Positions 28,608-37,818 of a DNA stretch of 64,000 bases are shown in pieces; the stretch's first letter is position 1; each line of letters starts with the position of its first letter. The stretch is from Streptococcus uberis (GTDB lineage Bacteria; Bacillota; Bacilli; Lactobacillales; Streptococcaceae): assembly GCF_900475595.1 (NCBI RefSeq), contig NZ_LS483397.1, positions 1,893,001 through 1,957,000 on the forward strand, given 5' to 3'. A model generated the notes under the pieces. It made no database searches and was not told the DNA's origin. It was given only the letters and a program-made list of their open reading frames with translations. The translations under genes and the position numbers were made by a program.

Positions 28608-29170
28608 TTAGAAAAAACTATTAATGATAAAAGTTGACAGTCCCATAATTAGACAAAAGACAAGGGTGTAAGCAACTACTATCAGTGGTTTCTGATAGGG
28701 ATATTTGGCTTTTTCTTCAATACTTTCAACCTTATCAAGAGTTTCTCCTTTAGATATGGCTAAAATTTCTTTATAAGTTTGGACCTTATTCTCTTTTTTG
28801 AATTTTTCTAACCTTAAAGCAAAGTACATGAGGACAAGCCATTCTACAACAAGAACCAAAAAGCCAGATTTCCCCCAAAAATGAACTAAGGGATAGGCAG
28901 TAATAGCCATCAAAAGAGAACCTATGGTCATGACCCAGCCATCTCGGTTAAATTGTTTTAAATCGTCACTTTGAACAAGTTTTTTCATTTCGTCAATATC
29001 TCCTTCTACTAATTGATCTAAACTTAGCTGGAAGAGGTTCGCCAAAACAATCAAACTGTGAATGTCCGGATAGGATTTGTCATTTTCCCAATTTGAAATG
29101 GTTTGACGTGAAACATATATTTTTTCTGCTAAGTCTTCTTGAGAGAGCTCAGTTTCTTTCCAAGTTCCAT
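28608..29170 (-). pseudogene. Xre-family HTH regulator with membrane C-terminus, frameshifted near the start
   Basis: On the minus strand an ATG at 29168-29170 with AAGGAG upstream begins MELGKKL, the usual start of this family. That frame stops after 13 codons. The second frame then reads ELSQEDLAEKIYVSRQTISN, a complete HTH_3 recognition region, and continues to the stop at 28608. The C-terminal part has about four hydrophobic segments (for example WVMTIGSLLMAI and PLIVVAYTLVFCLIMGL). A short deletion around codon 8 probably caused the shift. Translation from an internal start would lose the HTH, so I call it a pseudogene unless sequencing error or recoding is shown. Confidence 0.75.
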
Positions 29171-29372
29171 TTTTTCTCCTTTCAGCTTAAGTTTATCTTA
29201 GTGGAGGTTTCTTAACTATCAAATGTCTTTGACATTGGCTTGATTCAGACCTTATTTCTTGTCTAATTGCTTTTACTTTACACCATCGTCAACTAATTGA
29301 CAAGCCTAGTCCAGAATGTATTTAATAAAAACAATATGTTACAATAAATAGACTATCATCTAGGAGGAAATA

Positions 29373-30215
29373 ATGGTTTCATTTTTAGGTCGTCTTCTTA
29401 AAGGTATGATTATTGCCTTAGGTTTTATATTACCCGGTGTTTCTGGTGGTGTTCTGGCAGCTGTTTTAGGCATTTATGAACGCTTAATTCGCTTTATTGC
29501 CCATATCCGTGATAATTTTTGGGAGAATCTTATCTTCTTTTTTCCCGTTGGTATCGGCGGTATCTTGGGAATTGCTCTCTTTTCATTTCCAGTAGAATAC
29601 TTGCTTAGCCATTACCAAGTTCCAGTTTTATGGGGCTTTGCGGGGGCTATTATTGGAACCCTACCAAGTTTATTTGAAGAATCAACACAAAAATCAAAAA
29701 GAGATAAGGTCGATATCATCTTTTTAGTGGCAACTTTTGTCATTTCTGGACTTTTTCTCTATTTCCTCAACGACTTGACTGGAACAATTCCAGCCAATTT
29801 TATGACCTTCATATTAGCAGGAGCTTTGATTGCTCTTGGGGTCCTCGTTCCAGGTTTAAGTCCTTCTAATCTTTTGTTGATTATGGGACTATACACTCCT
29901 ATGCTCAAAGGCTTTAAAGGGCTTGATTTAACTGGAACCTTCTTACCTATCGCCATTGGTGGGCTATTAGCTATGGCTGCCTTCTCAAAAGTCATGGATT
30001 ACGCCCTTGACCACTACCACTCCCGTGTTTATCACTTGATTATCGGGATTATCTTATCGAGCACCCTCTTGATTCTGATTCCCGTTCCTAATAGTCCTGA
30101 GGCTATTGATTATAGCGGAGCAGGATTATTGACTTGGGGACTGGCTTTGCTTCTATTTGGCCTAGGCATCTGGTTGGGACTTTGGATGAGTCAATTAGAG
30201 AGCAAGTACAAATAA
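29373..30215 (+). CDS. popT: DUF368-family polyprenyl-phosphate transporter
   Basis: The 280-residue protein has about 8 membrane segments. It shows the DUF368 repeats, with GFILPGVSGGVLAAVLGIY near the start and LGVLVPGLSPSNLLLIMGLY in the second half. DUF368 proteins (PopT) are reported to recycle undecaprenyl phosphate across the membrane for wall polymer synthesis. The gene symbol is by family, not by direct proof here. The RBS is AGGAGG, and a TTGACA -35 at 29297-29302 lies about 70 bp upstream. Confidence 0.88.
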   Translation: MVSFLGRLLKGMIIALGFILPGVSGGVLAAVLGIYERLIRFIAHIRDNFWENLIFFFPVGIGGILGIALFSFPVEYLLSHYQVPVLWGFAGAIIGTLPSLFEESTQKSKRDKVDIIFLVATFVISGLFLYFLNDLTGTIPANFMTFILAGALIALGVLVPGLSPSNLLLIMGLYTPMLKGFKGLDLTGTFLPIAIGGLLAMAAFSKVMDYALDHYHSRVYHLIIGIILSSTLLILIPVPNSPEAIDYSGAGLLTWGLALLLFGLGIWLGLWMSQLESKYK

Positions 30216-30242
30216 AAAGTTGGAATAATTTCCAACTTTTTT
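30214..30242. terminator. bidirectional terminator
   Basis: AAAAAGTTGGAA and TTCCAACTTTTT pair around a 4-base loop between the DUF368 gene and the convergent regulator. Confidence 0.88.
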
Positions 30243-30244
30243 CT

Positions 30245-32446
30245 TTAGTCGAAGATGCTTGGGCCATACAAATCGAACAAATGATAGGCTAGCAAGAGGT
30301 TAAAGTGAGAATGTTCCTCATTAATATCAAAACCAAGGATGTCTTTAATTTTTTCTAAGCGGTAAAGTAAGGTTGAACGGTGTATATAAAGTTTGTCTGA
30401 GCTGGCTTTAATCTGACATTGATTCTCCAAATAAACACGTAATGTTTGGAACAAATCTAATGATTGGTCTTTTGAGAATGACCAGATGTCGCCTATTTGT
30501 GACTTAACAAAAAGTTTTGAATCATTACTTTGGGTTAAGGTGTTAAGTAGGGAATATGATCCAAGTTCACTAAATGAGGCCACCTGTTTACCATATGCCG
30601 TATTTTGCATAACATTTAAGACATGTTGGGCTTTTTTATAACTGTCTCGATAATCAACAATATGTTTGACACTGCTACCAACAGCTAACCAAAGATTCAC
30701 TTGTTCTGGTTGATGTTTTTGCAGATAATCGTAGAGCTTTTCCCAGTAATTGTTATCTGAGAGGCTTTCTTGCGGTTTGAAAAGGAGAAGTTTTCCTTTA
30801 AATATGGCTGAAATCAGTTGTTTATCATAACTATTCAAATGATACACCATTTCATTAAAGAGTTTATTACGCTGAATCCGTTGATTAATGAGGTCTTGGT
30901 GATTAACTTCTTGACTATGGACATCAACGATAGCAACGGTATGATATTGATTGATATCAAAATTGAAATAAGAGGCATAGTCAATAATTTGATCCATCTC
31001 ATCACGCGCCTTACTTGACAAGAGTGCTCCGACAAATGAATTTTTCAATTGGTTTAGGGCATCTCGCTCAATCTTATATTTCATAAAGAAGGTCGCATAG
31101 ATACTTATGGCCATAGAAATGGCTAAGCTAAAGTTTTCTTGATTGCTTGGTCGATTTCTTTGACTATAAACCAGGTATCCTAATACTTCTCTGTCACCTT
31201 CAATTTTATTAAAAACCAATTCTTCTTCTTCGACAATGAGTGTAAACCTTGCTGGTTTGTGTTGATAGCTTGCCTTTTCTGTTTGAATCTTTTCAACAAT
31301 TGATGCTAGTGGTAATGTGCTTTCTGGCAACTGATTGAAAGCTGATAGATTAAAAAATGGATCAAAAACCAGTACATCATTCATGATAAATTCTGACAGT
31401 ACTTGGTTCATATCATCGATGTCAACTTGGTCAATCGATTTTTTGATAAGATTCGTTTGCAGCGTCAGCAATTCTTCTAAAGCCTTACGACGTTCAAATT
31501 CACTCCGCCTTAAAGATAAGTTTTCATACATGGCGCTAAAGTAATTTGTGTAGGTTTGAAGGAGTTCAAAATCCTTAGCCGAGAAGATGTTATCTCTTGC
31601 TTTTTGACAAAGCATAGCGCCAACAAGGTGGTTATTGATGGTAATCGGAAGTGTTATCTGTGAAAAACCTATTTGTTCAACATGAGGAAAGTAATCTCTA
31701 AGGGCATTTCCTCTGCTAAGCCGTATGTAGTCATCGTCTGGTACATAGCCAAATGTAGGTTTTTGTAAGAGTAATGCTTCGCGTGTCTCATCTAACAAAT
31801 AGATGCCTGTATAATGTGTTTTAGCTTCTCGTCCTGATAAATTAACAACTTGATCCAATAAGTCTTCAATGGAATTCTGCATCATTAGTTGATGAGCGGA
31901 ATGGGTAATCAGACGAAGATCTTTCTGACTATTTTCATTTTTTTGGATCATGTCCATTGCTATAGCAACGTATTCCCCTAATTCTTTGAAAACTGTCCGC
32001 ATTTCATCAATAAAGGGTCTATCATCAAAATATCCAACGATAATCAATCCCTGATTGGAATTATTTTCCGTGATTGGAATGGTAAACCAAGAAGCAATAT
32101 TATGATCTTCAAAGTATTTAACTAAAATGGAATTTTCTTTTAAAAGATTATCATCTGATTTTATGCTCTGTTGGTATAATATTTGATTAACCTTATCAGT
32201 TGGGTAGGGAAAAATAGATCGAATAGATTCAACCCCACTCAAATAGTGCAAACGGAGATAACCTTTGACATTCAAGCCAATACAAACAAAATCTGCTGCT
32301 AAAATTTCTCTAAAACTTTCACCAACAATTGTTAAAATCTCGTCTCTTGAATTACGATTTAACAATTGGCGCGATGTCATCTTTAGATGACTTTCAATGT
32401 TTTCAATAAATTTTTCACGGCTTTTACTTGTTATCATTTTTTTCAT
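30245..32446 (-). CDS. GAF-domain transcriptional regulator with PucR/CdaR-type HTH
   Basis: The 733-residue protein has two GAF-like sensor regions (about residues 25-170 and 185-310). A central PucR-like region follows, and the C-terminus carries a PucR/CdaR helix-turn-helix (about 665-725, ASSDKLYIHRSTLLYRLEKI). Such regulators usually control neighbouring catabolic genes in response to small carboxylates or purines. It lies directly downstream of the beta-oxidation operon on the same strand, separated by a terminator, so it is the best candidate regulator. The ligand is unknown. The RBS is AAGGTGG. Confidence 0.82.
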   Translation of the reverse strand: MKKMITSKSREKFIENIESHLKMTSRQLLNRNSRDEILTIVGESFREILAADFVCIGLNVKGYLRLHYLSGVESIRSIFPYPTDKVNQILYQQSIKSDDNLLKENSILVKYFEDHNIASWFTIPITENNSNQGLIIVGYFDDRPFIDEMRTVFKELGEYVAIAMDMIQKNENSQKDLRLITHSAHQLMMQNSIEDLLDQVVNLSGREAKTHYTGIYLLDETREALLLQKPTFGYVPDDDYIRLSRGNALRDYFPHVEQIGFSQITLPITINNHLVGAMLCQKARDNIFSAKDFELLQTYTNYFSAMYENLSLRRSEFERRKALEELLTLQTNLIKKSIDQVDIDDMNQVLSEFIMNDVLVFDPFFNLSAFNQLPESTLPLASIVEKIQTEKASYQHKPARFTLIVEEEELVFNKIEGDREVLGYLVYSQRNRPSNQENFSLAISMAISIYATFFMKYKIERDALNQLKNSFVGALLSSKARDEMDQIIDYASYFNFDINQYHTVAIVDVHSQEVNHQDLINQRIQRNKLFNEMVYHLNSYDKQLISAIFKGKLLLFKPQESLSDNNYWEKLYDYLQKHQPEQVNLWLAVGSSVKHIVDYRDSYKKAQHVLNVMQNTAYGKQVASFSELGSYSLLNTLTQSNDSKLFVKSQIGDIWSFSKDQSLDLFQTLRVYLENQCQIKASSDKLYIHRSTLLYRLEKIKDILGFDINEEHSHFNLLLAYHLFDLYGPSIFD

Positions 32447-32518
32447 TTTTTAAAGCCACCTTCTTCCTCATTCCCTTCTATTGTAAACAATGAAAGCCGT
32501 TTCAACAACTTATTTGCA

Positions 32519-32554
32519 TAAAAAAGAATCCCTTTTAACAAAGAGATTCTTTTT
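32519..32554 (-). terminator. terminator of the beta-oxidation operon
   Basis: AAAAAGAATC pairs with GATTCTTTTT around a 14-base loop just after the last gene; the T-run follows on the minus strand. Confidence 0.75.
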
Positions 32555-32558
32555 GTGT

Positions 32559-34133
32559 TTAATGACTTTCTTTAGCGTCAATAATTGAAGCTAGTTTGCC
32601 CCAATTTTCACTGAAGATTCCTGAATCCATCACTTTTAAATCTTCCGAAATTGCTGGTTCAAACTCCATTTGATCCAAAATATCAGTTTGTAAGTCAACA
32701 CCTGGTGCTATTTCAATAAGTCGCACTTGACCTTTATGAAGATCAAATACAGCACGTTCAGTGACATACAACACTTCTTGACCTGATTCTGTTGCATACT
32801 CACCAGAGAAACTTACTTGTTCAACATTTTTGATGAATTTTGGTCCACGACCTTGATCATCAATAACTAATTTACCATTTTCACAGTGTACTTTACCACC
32901 TACTGTAAAGGTACCAATAAAGACAATCCTCTTGGTGTTTTGTGAAATATTAATGAAACCACCTGGTCCCGGTACTTTAGGTCCAAACTTAGTCACATTG
33001 TTATTTCCATATTGGTCAATTTCACCAATCCCTAGGACTGTTAAGTCCAATCCATTACCATCATAGTAATCAAACTGATTTGTCATTGGAATAGAAGCTT
33101 CATGGTTCAATGCCGAACCGAAGTCTAAACCAACTGCAGGGATTCCTCCCCAAAGACCCATTTCAAGAGTGGCATGATAACGGTCACTAACACCCTCTTC
33201 GGCAGCCACTTGGGCCACCATATCTGGTGAACCAAAACCTAAATTAATGGTATCCCCAGGACGTAATTCCATGGCTGCACGACGTGCAGTAATTTTACGT
33301 GTTGTTAATGGTGCAGGAACAACTTTATCTTGGTTAACTGGTACTTTAACGTCACCACATAGAGCTGGGTCATAGATTGTTCCCATGGTTTGCTTATGGT
33401 ACTCATCTTCACCAATAACCACATAGTCTACTAAACCAAATGGAATTTGAACATCTTTCGGATGAATTTGACCATTTTGAACCACTTTTTTAACTTGGCA
33501 GACAACAATTCCACCAGAATTTTTAGTAGCCATTGCCAATTCCAATTGTTCTAATTTACACGTTTCATCTTTTAGTGAAATATTTCCATTTTCATCAGAA
33601 TATGTTCCACGGATAAAGGCAACATCAATTTTTAGGTTAGGATAATGTAACCATTCTTCACCATTAAATTCGACCAATTTGATTAATTCTTCTTTAGTAA
33701 TAGTTGTTGATTTTGAGCCTTCAAGACGAGGGTCAACAAAGGTTTTTAAGCCAACTTTGGAAAGATATGGTTTACGACCTGCAATAGCTCGATAAAGTTG
33801 TGTGATAACACCTTGAGGCCATAAGTAAACTTCGTATTCGTTGTTAACAATTTTTTCAACCATACCTGGCGAAGAGCCTACATGTCCAGCAATAATACGT
33901 TTTACCATACCCGGTGCTGTCATATGGTCTGCTCCACGTCCATACTGGTTGTTACCAATGCCACAAGACCACATAAATGTAATATCTTTAGGATGTTGTT
34001 CCTCAGCATAACGCTCTTCAACACCAATAAGCAACTGCTCAGGTAAACCACCCAAACCAAAAGTTAGAGTCGCAAGCAAGGCTCCATCTTTAACAAGATT
34101 AGCTGCTTCTCTGTAACTAATCAATTTTTCCAT
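32559..34133 (-). CDS. fused acyl-CoA:acetate/3-ketoacid CoA-transferase
   Basis: The 524-residue protein carries both CoA-transferase halves in one chain (class I; compare YdiF/Pct or an AtoD-AtoA fusion). The N-terminal half has GLGGLPEQLLIGVEERY. The C-terminal half has the catalytic glutamate, Glu324, in ATLEMGLWGGIPAVGLDFGS. It moves CoA between acetyl-CoA (or another short acyl-CoA) and an acid such as acetoacetate, butyrate or propionate. As last gene of the operon it can feed short acids into, or release them from, the pathway without ATP. Exact specificity is not decidable by eye. Confidence 0.92.
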   Translation of the reverse strand: MEKLISYREAANLVKDGALLATLTFGLGGLPEQLLIGVEERYAEEQHPKDITFMWSCGIGNNQYGRGADHMTAPGMVKRIIAGHVGSSPGMVEKIVNNEYEVYLWPQGVITQLYRAIAGRKPYLSKVGLKTFVDPRLEGSKSTTITKEELIKLVEFNGEEWLHYPNLKIDVAFIRGTYSDENGNISLKDETCKLEQLELAMATKNSGGIVVCQVKKVVQNGQIHPKDVQIPFGLVDYVVIGEDEYHKQTMGTIYDPALCGDVKVPVNQDKVVPAPLTTRKITARRAAMELRPGDTINLGFGSPDMVAQVAAEEGVSDRYHATLEMGLWGGIPAVGLDFGSALNHEASIPMTNQFDYYDGNGLDLTVLGIGEIDQYGNNNVTKFGPKVPGPGGFINISQNTKRIVFIGTFTVGGKVHCENGKLVIDDQGRGPKFIKNVEQVSFSGEYATESGQEVLYVTERAVFDLHKGQVRLIEIAPGVDLQTDILDQMEFEPAISEDLKVMDSGIFSENWGKLASIIDAKESH

Positions 34134-34159
34134 ATCGTTTCCTCTTACAAATTTTTCTA

Positions 34160-35698
34160 TTACATGATAATTTGTTGTACTTTTTCACGACTAGCGTGCT
34201 TAGCTTCTTCATCTTTAGCCATTTCAAGTAAGGCTTTCTTGTCAATTTTTCCAATTGGAGTTTTTGGAAATTCCTTTAATATGTAGTATCGTTTTGGTGT
34301 TTTGTAACCAGCAAGATAATCCTGGACAAATGTTTTGATATTATCTAAAGAAGTCAATCGATCATCTTTTAAGATAATAGCAGCAACAACACTCTCACCC
34401 CACTGAGCAACAGGTATTCCAAATACGACAGAATCCATTATTTCGGGATGTTTATTCAGGATATTTTCCACTTCAGAGGGATAAACGTTTTCTCCACCAG
34501 TAATGATCATCTCCTTACTGCGTCCAACAATAAAGTAATCACCATCCTCATCCTTTTTAGCTAAATCACCTGTATAAACATATCCATCTTTAAGGGTTTT
34601 AGCAGTTTCTTCTGGTTTATTCCAATAACCTGAGAAACGCGACTCATTACTAATAATTAATTCACCAACTTCTCCATCAGGAACATCTTGCCCAAGAGAA
34701 TCAACAAGTCTTACATTGTTAAAAAGAATTGGTTTACCAACAGTTGTTGGTTTCCTTCTTTGTTTTACAGGATCAATGGCAAAATTATTTGGTCCAATTT
34801 CTGTTAACCCATAAGAATTGACTAATGGCAACCCTTGATCTGCAAACAAACGATAGACTTTTTCAGATAGCGGAGCTCCTCCTGAGATAATAAATTCAAG
34901 AGAGTTAAAATTTTCTCTTTGGAAAAGGGGCGAGTCAGCTAACATATAACACATTGTTGGTACAAAAAAGGCTTTTGTTGGTTTAAAATCTCTAATAATT
35001 TCAATCGTTTCATCAGTATAAAAGAAACGTTGTATAATAATTTGTCCCCCAGCCATTAAGATTGGAACAGTGAAACAAAACAGGCCTGCTGTATGAAACA
35101 TAGGAGTCGTTGTCATACCGCGATCTTTTGAAGAGATATTCCAACTTGGAATACTATTTAAAGCATTCATAATGATAGCCTTGTGGCTAATCATTGCTCC
35201 TTTAGGTAATCCCGTTGTACCACTTGTATAGATTAGTACAGCAGTGTCTTCACGTTTAAATTCCTTCAGTGGGATGGTTTTTGTCTGATTAGGATCAACG
35301 AGCTCATTGTAGACTTCTGAATCAATATCAATATCTAATAAGTTCTCTTCTATCAAGTTTAGACGTGTCTTATGAATTCTTGAATAAAAGATTAACTTAG
35401 GATCAGAGTCTTTGATAATTTGATGAATTTCAGTATCCCTTAATCGCCAATTCAACGGAACAAAGATTGCTCCTATTTTGGTACAAGCAAACAAGAGATC
35501 AAAATGAGCAATATCATTGGAAGAAAACAAGGCTATACGATCACCTGGTAGAACTCCACGTGACAGTAAATAAGAAGCAAGATTTATAGCACGTTGATTC
35601 ATTTGTTCAAAAGTCCAAGTATGGCCTTTCTCAGCTTCAATAATAGCGACTTTTGAGCCACTCAAACGTGCACGTTCAGAAAACCAATCATTTGTCAC
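34160..35698 (-). CDS. AMP-forming acyl-CoA synthetase (fatty acid-CoA ligase)
   Basis: The 512-residue ANL-superfamily enzyme activates a carboxylic acid to its CoA thioester via an acyl-adenylate. The P-loop is LIYTSGTTGLPKGAMIS (about residues 155-171). A5 is SYGLTEIGP, the A8 hinge region is GRSKEMIITGGENVYPSE, and the catalytic lysine is in the C-terminal TPIGKIDKKAL. Its size and sequence fit medium/long-chain FadD-like ligases, though other carboxylates are possible. It lies 26 bp before the CoA-transferase gene. The RBS is AAAGGAG. Confidence 0.92.
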   Translation of the reverse strand: MTNDWFSERARLSGSKVAIIEAEKGHTWTFEQMNQRAINLASYLLSRGVLPGDRIALFSSNDIAHFDLLFACTKIGAIFVPLNWRLRDTEIHQIIKDSDPKLIFYSRIHKTRLNLIEENLLDIDIDSEVYNELVDPNQTKTIPLKEFKREDTAVLIYTSGTTGLPKGAMISHKAIIMNALNSIPSWNISSKDRGMTTTPMFHTAGLFCFTVPILMAGGQIIIQRFFYTDETIEIIRDFKPTKAFFVPTMCYMLADSPLFQRENFNSLEFIISGGAPLSEKVYRLFADQGLPLVNSYGLTEIGPNNFAIDPVKQRRKPTTVGKPILFNNVRLVDSLGQDVPDGEVGELIISNESRFSGYWNKPEETAKTLKDGYVYTGDLAKKDEDGDYFIVGRSKEMIITGGENVYPSEVENILNKHPEIMDSVVFGIPVAQWGESVVAAIILKDDRLTSLDNIKTFVQDYLAGYKTPKRYYILKEFPKTPIGKIDKKALLEMAKDEEAKHASREKVQQIIM

Positions 35699-35746
35699 AT
35701 CTTTGCTCCTTTACATTTTTTTGGGAAAAGGAAGCATTCTTGCTTC

Positions 35747-37795
35747 TTATTTCAAACTGCTATAATCAGGACGTTTACCAGCTAATGAAGCTTCTAGTCC
35801 AATCAGAGCTTCTTCTTTTGCAAATGTCTCATTTAAGAGAGATAATTCATAGGCGATACCTTCATCTATTGACAATTCTGCTTGTTGGTCAATCATTTCA
35901 GGAATTAATTTCACAATACCAGGACCTTTGTAAGAAATTGTTTTCGCCATTTTTTCAGCAAATTCTGAGCTTACACCATCTGCAGCTATCCCTTTTAGCG
36001 TATTTTCAAAGTTGGCGTCAGAAAAAGCTGTGCGGATTTCATTATATTTTTCTGGGAAAGAACGATCACGATATTTATCCGGACGTCCTTCTGAAACTAA
36101 TTCTTCAATACCCTCATTAATGTTACCAGAATCCACTAATTTGGTAACAATCCCTAATTCAGCAGCATCCTTAGCGGAAATTCCTCGTCCAGTTAGAACA
36201 TAATATTTAGTCAATTCTTTACCGATTTGATGGTTTGTACGAAGCATTCCACCTAAACCTGGGTAAATACCAAGCCCACTTTCTGGGAATCCCATAGAGC
36301 CTTTTTCAGTAGCGATGATTGCTTGACAAGCAAGTGCTAATTCAGAACCACCACCTAATGATAAGCCATCAAGTAAAGCAATCGTATATTTCTTGCTTAA
36401 TTCAATGCGACGAAGTAATTTATGTCCACCTGAAGTGAAAGCATAGTTTTTATCAAGTGAATTTGTCTTAATAGCATCAACGAAGAATTTCAAGTCTGCT
36501 CCAGCGACAAAGGCTTTACCAGCTCCTGAGAAAACAATAGCGCGAACAGCATCGTCTGCTTCAGCTTTATTAAATGCTTCTTCAATTTGACCAACAACTG
36601 TTGGATTCAAAGCATTCATTGCTTCTGGACGATTAATACGAATTTTTGCAATACCATTAACAACGGAATAATCAACAAAACTAAAGTCAAACGCTTTACC
36701 TGATTCAGCTTGTTTTTTCAAGGTTTGACTAATTTCAAAACCAGGGCGTTTTTTAGCTAATTCTTCTACCATTTGGTAAGCTTTTTGAATTCCAATTTGG
36801 TTAGCTAATTGGAATGGTCCAACTTTCCAACGAAGACCAACAACAGCTCCACGATTGACATCTTCAATAGAGGCAACACCTTCATCTACTAATTTACCTG
36901 CAACACTAATAACAGTGGCTAGTAAATGGTCTTGAATAGCTTGGAATTTGCTTTCATCAACTGGGCCATCTTCTAAATCCCAGAGTTGGCGTGACTCTGT
37001 TTGCTCTTTTAAGAGTGGTGATGGGTAGTATGAGTCACTGATTTCACGACCAAGGGTATTTGCTGAATGGTAAGCTACTGGAATACCTGTAGCATTCATC
37101 AATGCAAATGGTCCCATCCCAATTTTAAAAGCTGCACGCGCTGCTGCATCGATTGTTGCTTTATTAGCAAGACCTTCTTCAAAAAGTTTAACAGCCTCAG
37201 TTAACCAAGGAACAAAGAAACGGTTAACGGCAAAACCTGGAGCATCTTTTACAGTAATAGCTGTTTTACCATGCATATCAGAGAATTTATTAGCAATAGC
37301 AACCGTTTCTGGACTTGTTCCTTCATGCGAAATAATTTCTAAAAGACGATTCTTTGCTGGATGGAAGAAGTAGTGCATTCCAATAAAACGATTTGGACGG
37401 TTAGTAGCTTTTGCCAAATTTTTGATATAGAAACTTGAAGTATTTGAACTTAAAATTGTTTTTTCATCACAAATCTGATCAAGTTTGCTCAAAACATCTG
37501 CTTTAACTTTTTCATCTTCAAAGACAGCTTCAATCACAAAATCAACTGATTTCACATCTTCGTAGTTTGTGGTTGGAATTAGGTTTGCTAAAGTCGCTTC
37601 AACAAAAGCTTCCGTGAAAACCTTACGTTCTTTCCCTTGATCCAACATTTTTTTGATGATCCCCATACCACGATCAACAGCTTCTTGAGAAACATCAACT
37701 AAATAACATTTAATACCTTCTTGAGCGATTTTTTGGGCAATTCCTGAGCCCATTGTTCCTGCGCCAATGACGGCAACTGTAAATTCTTGTGTCAT
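35747..37795 (-). CDS. fused 3-hydroxyacyl-CoA dehydrogenase/enoyl-CoA hydratase (FadN-like)
   Basis: In this 682-residue bifunctional enzyme the dehydrogenase comes first: NAD-binding GAGTMGSGIAQKIAQEG at residues 11-27, HADH C-terminal domains to about 380. The crotonase/enoyl-CoA hydratase domain is at the C-terminus (about 390-650, with GKAFVAGADLKFF and the catalytic-type glutamates in GGGSELAL and GFPESGLGIYPGLGG). This order is that of Bacillus FadN and archaeal fusions, the reverse of E. coli FadB. It carries out the hydration and second oxidation steps of beta-oxidation. The RBS is GGGAGAGG. Confidence 0.93.
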   Translation of the reverse strand: MTQEFTVAVIGAGTMGSGIAQKIAQEGIKCYLVDVSQEAVDRGMGIIKKMLDQGKERKVFTEAFVEATLANLIPTTNYEDVKSVDFVIEAVFEDEKVKADVLSKLDQICDEKTILSSNTSSFYIKNLAKATNRPNRFIGMHYFFHPAKNRLLEIISHEGTSPETVAIANKFSDMHGKTAITVKDAPGFAVNRFFVPWLTEAVKLFEEGLANKATIDAAARAAFKIGMGPFALMNATGIPVAYHSANTLGREISDSYYPSPLLKEQTESRQLWDLEDGPVDESKFQAIQDHLLATVISVAGKLVDEGVASIEDVNRGAVVGLRWKVGPFQLANQIGIQKAYQMVEELAKKRPGFEISQTLKKQAESGKAFDFSFVDYSVVNGIAKIRINRPEAMNALNPTVVGQIEEAFNKAEADDAVRAIVFSGAGKAFVAGADLKFFVDAIKTNSLDKNYAFTSGGHKLLRRIELSKKYTIALLDGLSLGGGSELALACQAIIATEKGSMGFPESGLGIYPGLGGMLRTNHQIGKELTKYYVLTGRGISAKDAAELGIVTKLVDSGNINEGIEELVSEGRPDKYRDRSFPEKYNEIRTAFSDANFENTLKGIAADGVSSEFAEKMAKTISYKGPGIVKLIPEMIDQQAELSIDEGIAYELSLLNETFAKEEALIGLEASLAGKRPDYSSLK

Positions 37796-37818
37796 AAAAC
37801 CTCTCCCTTGTCTAAATC

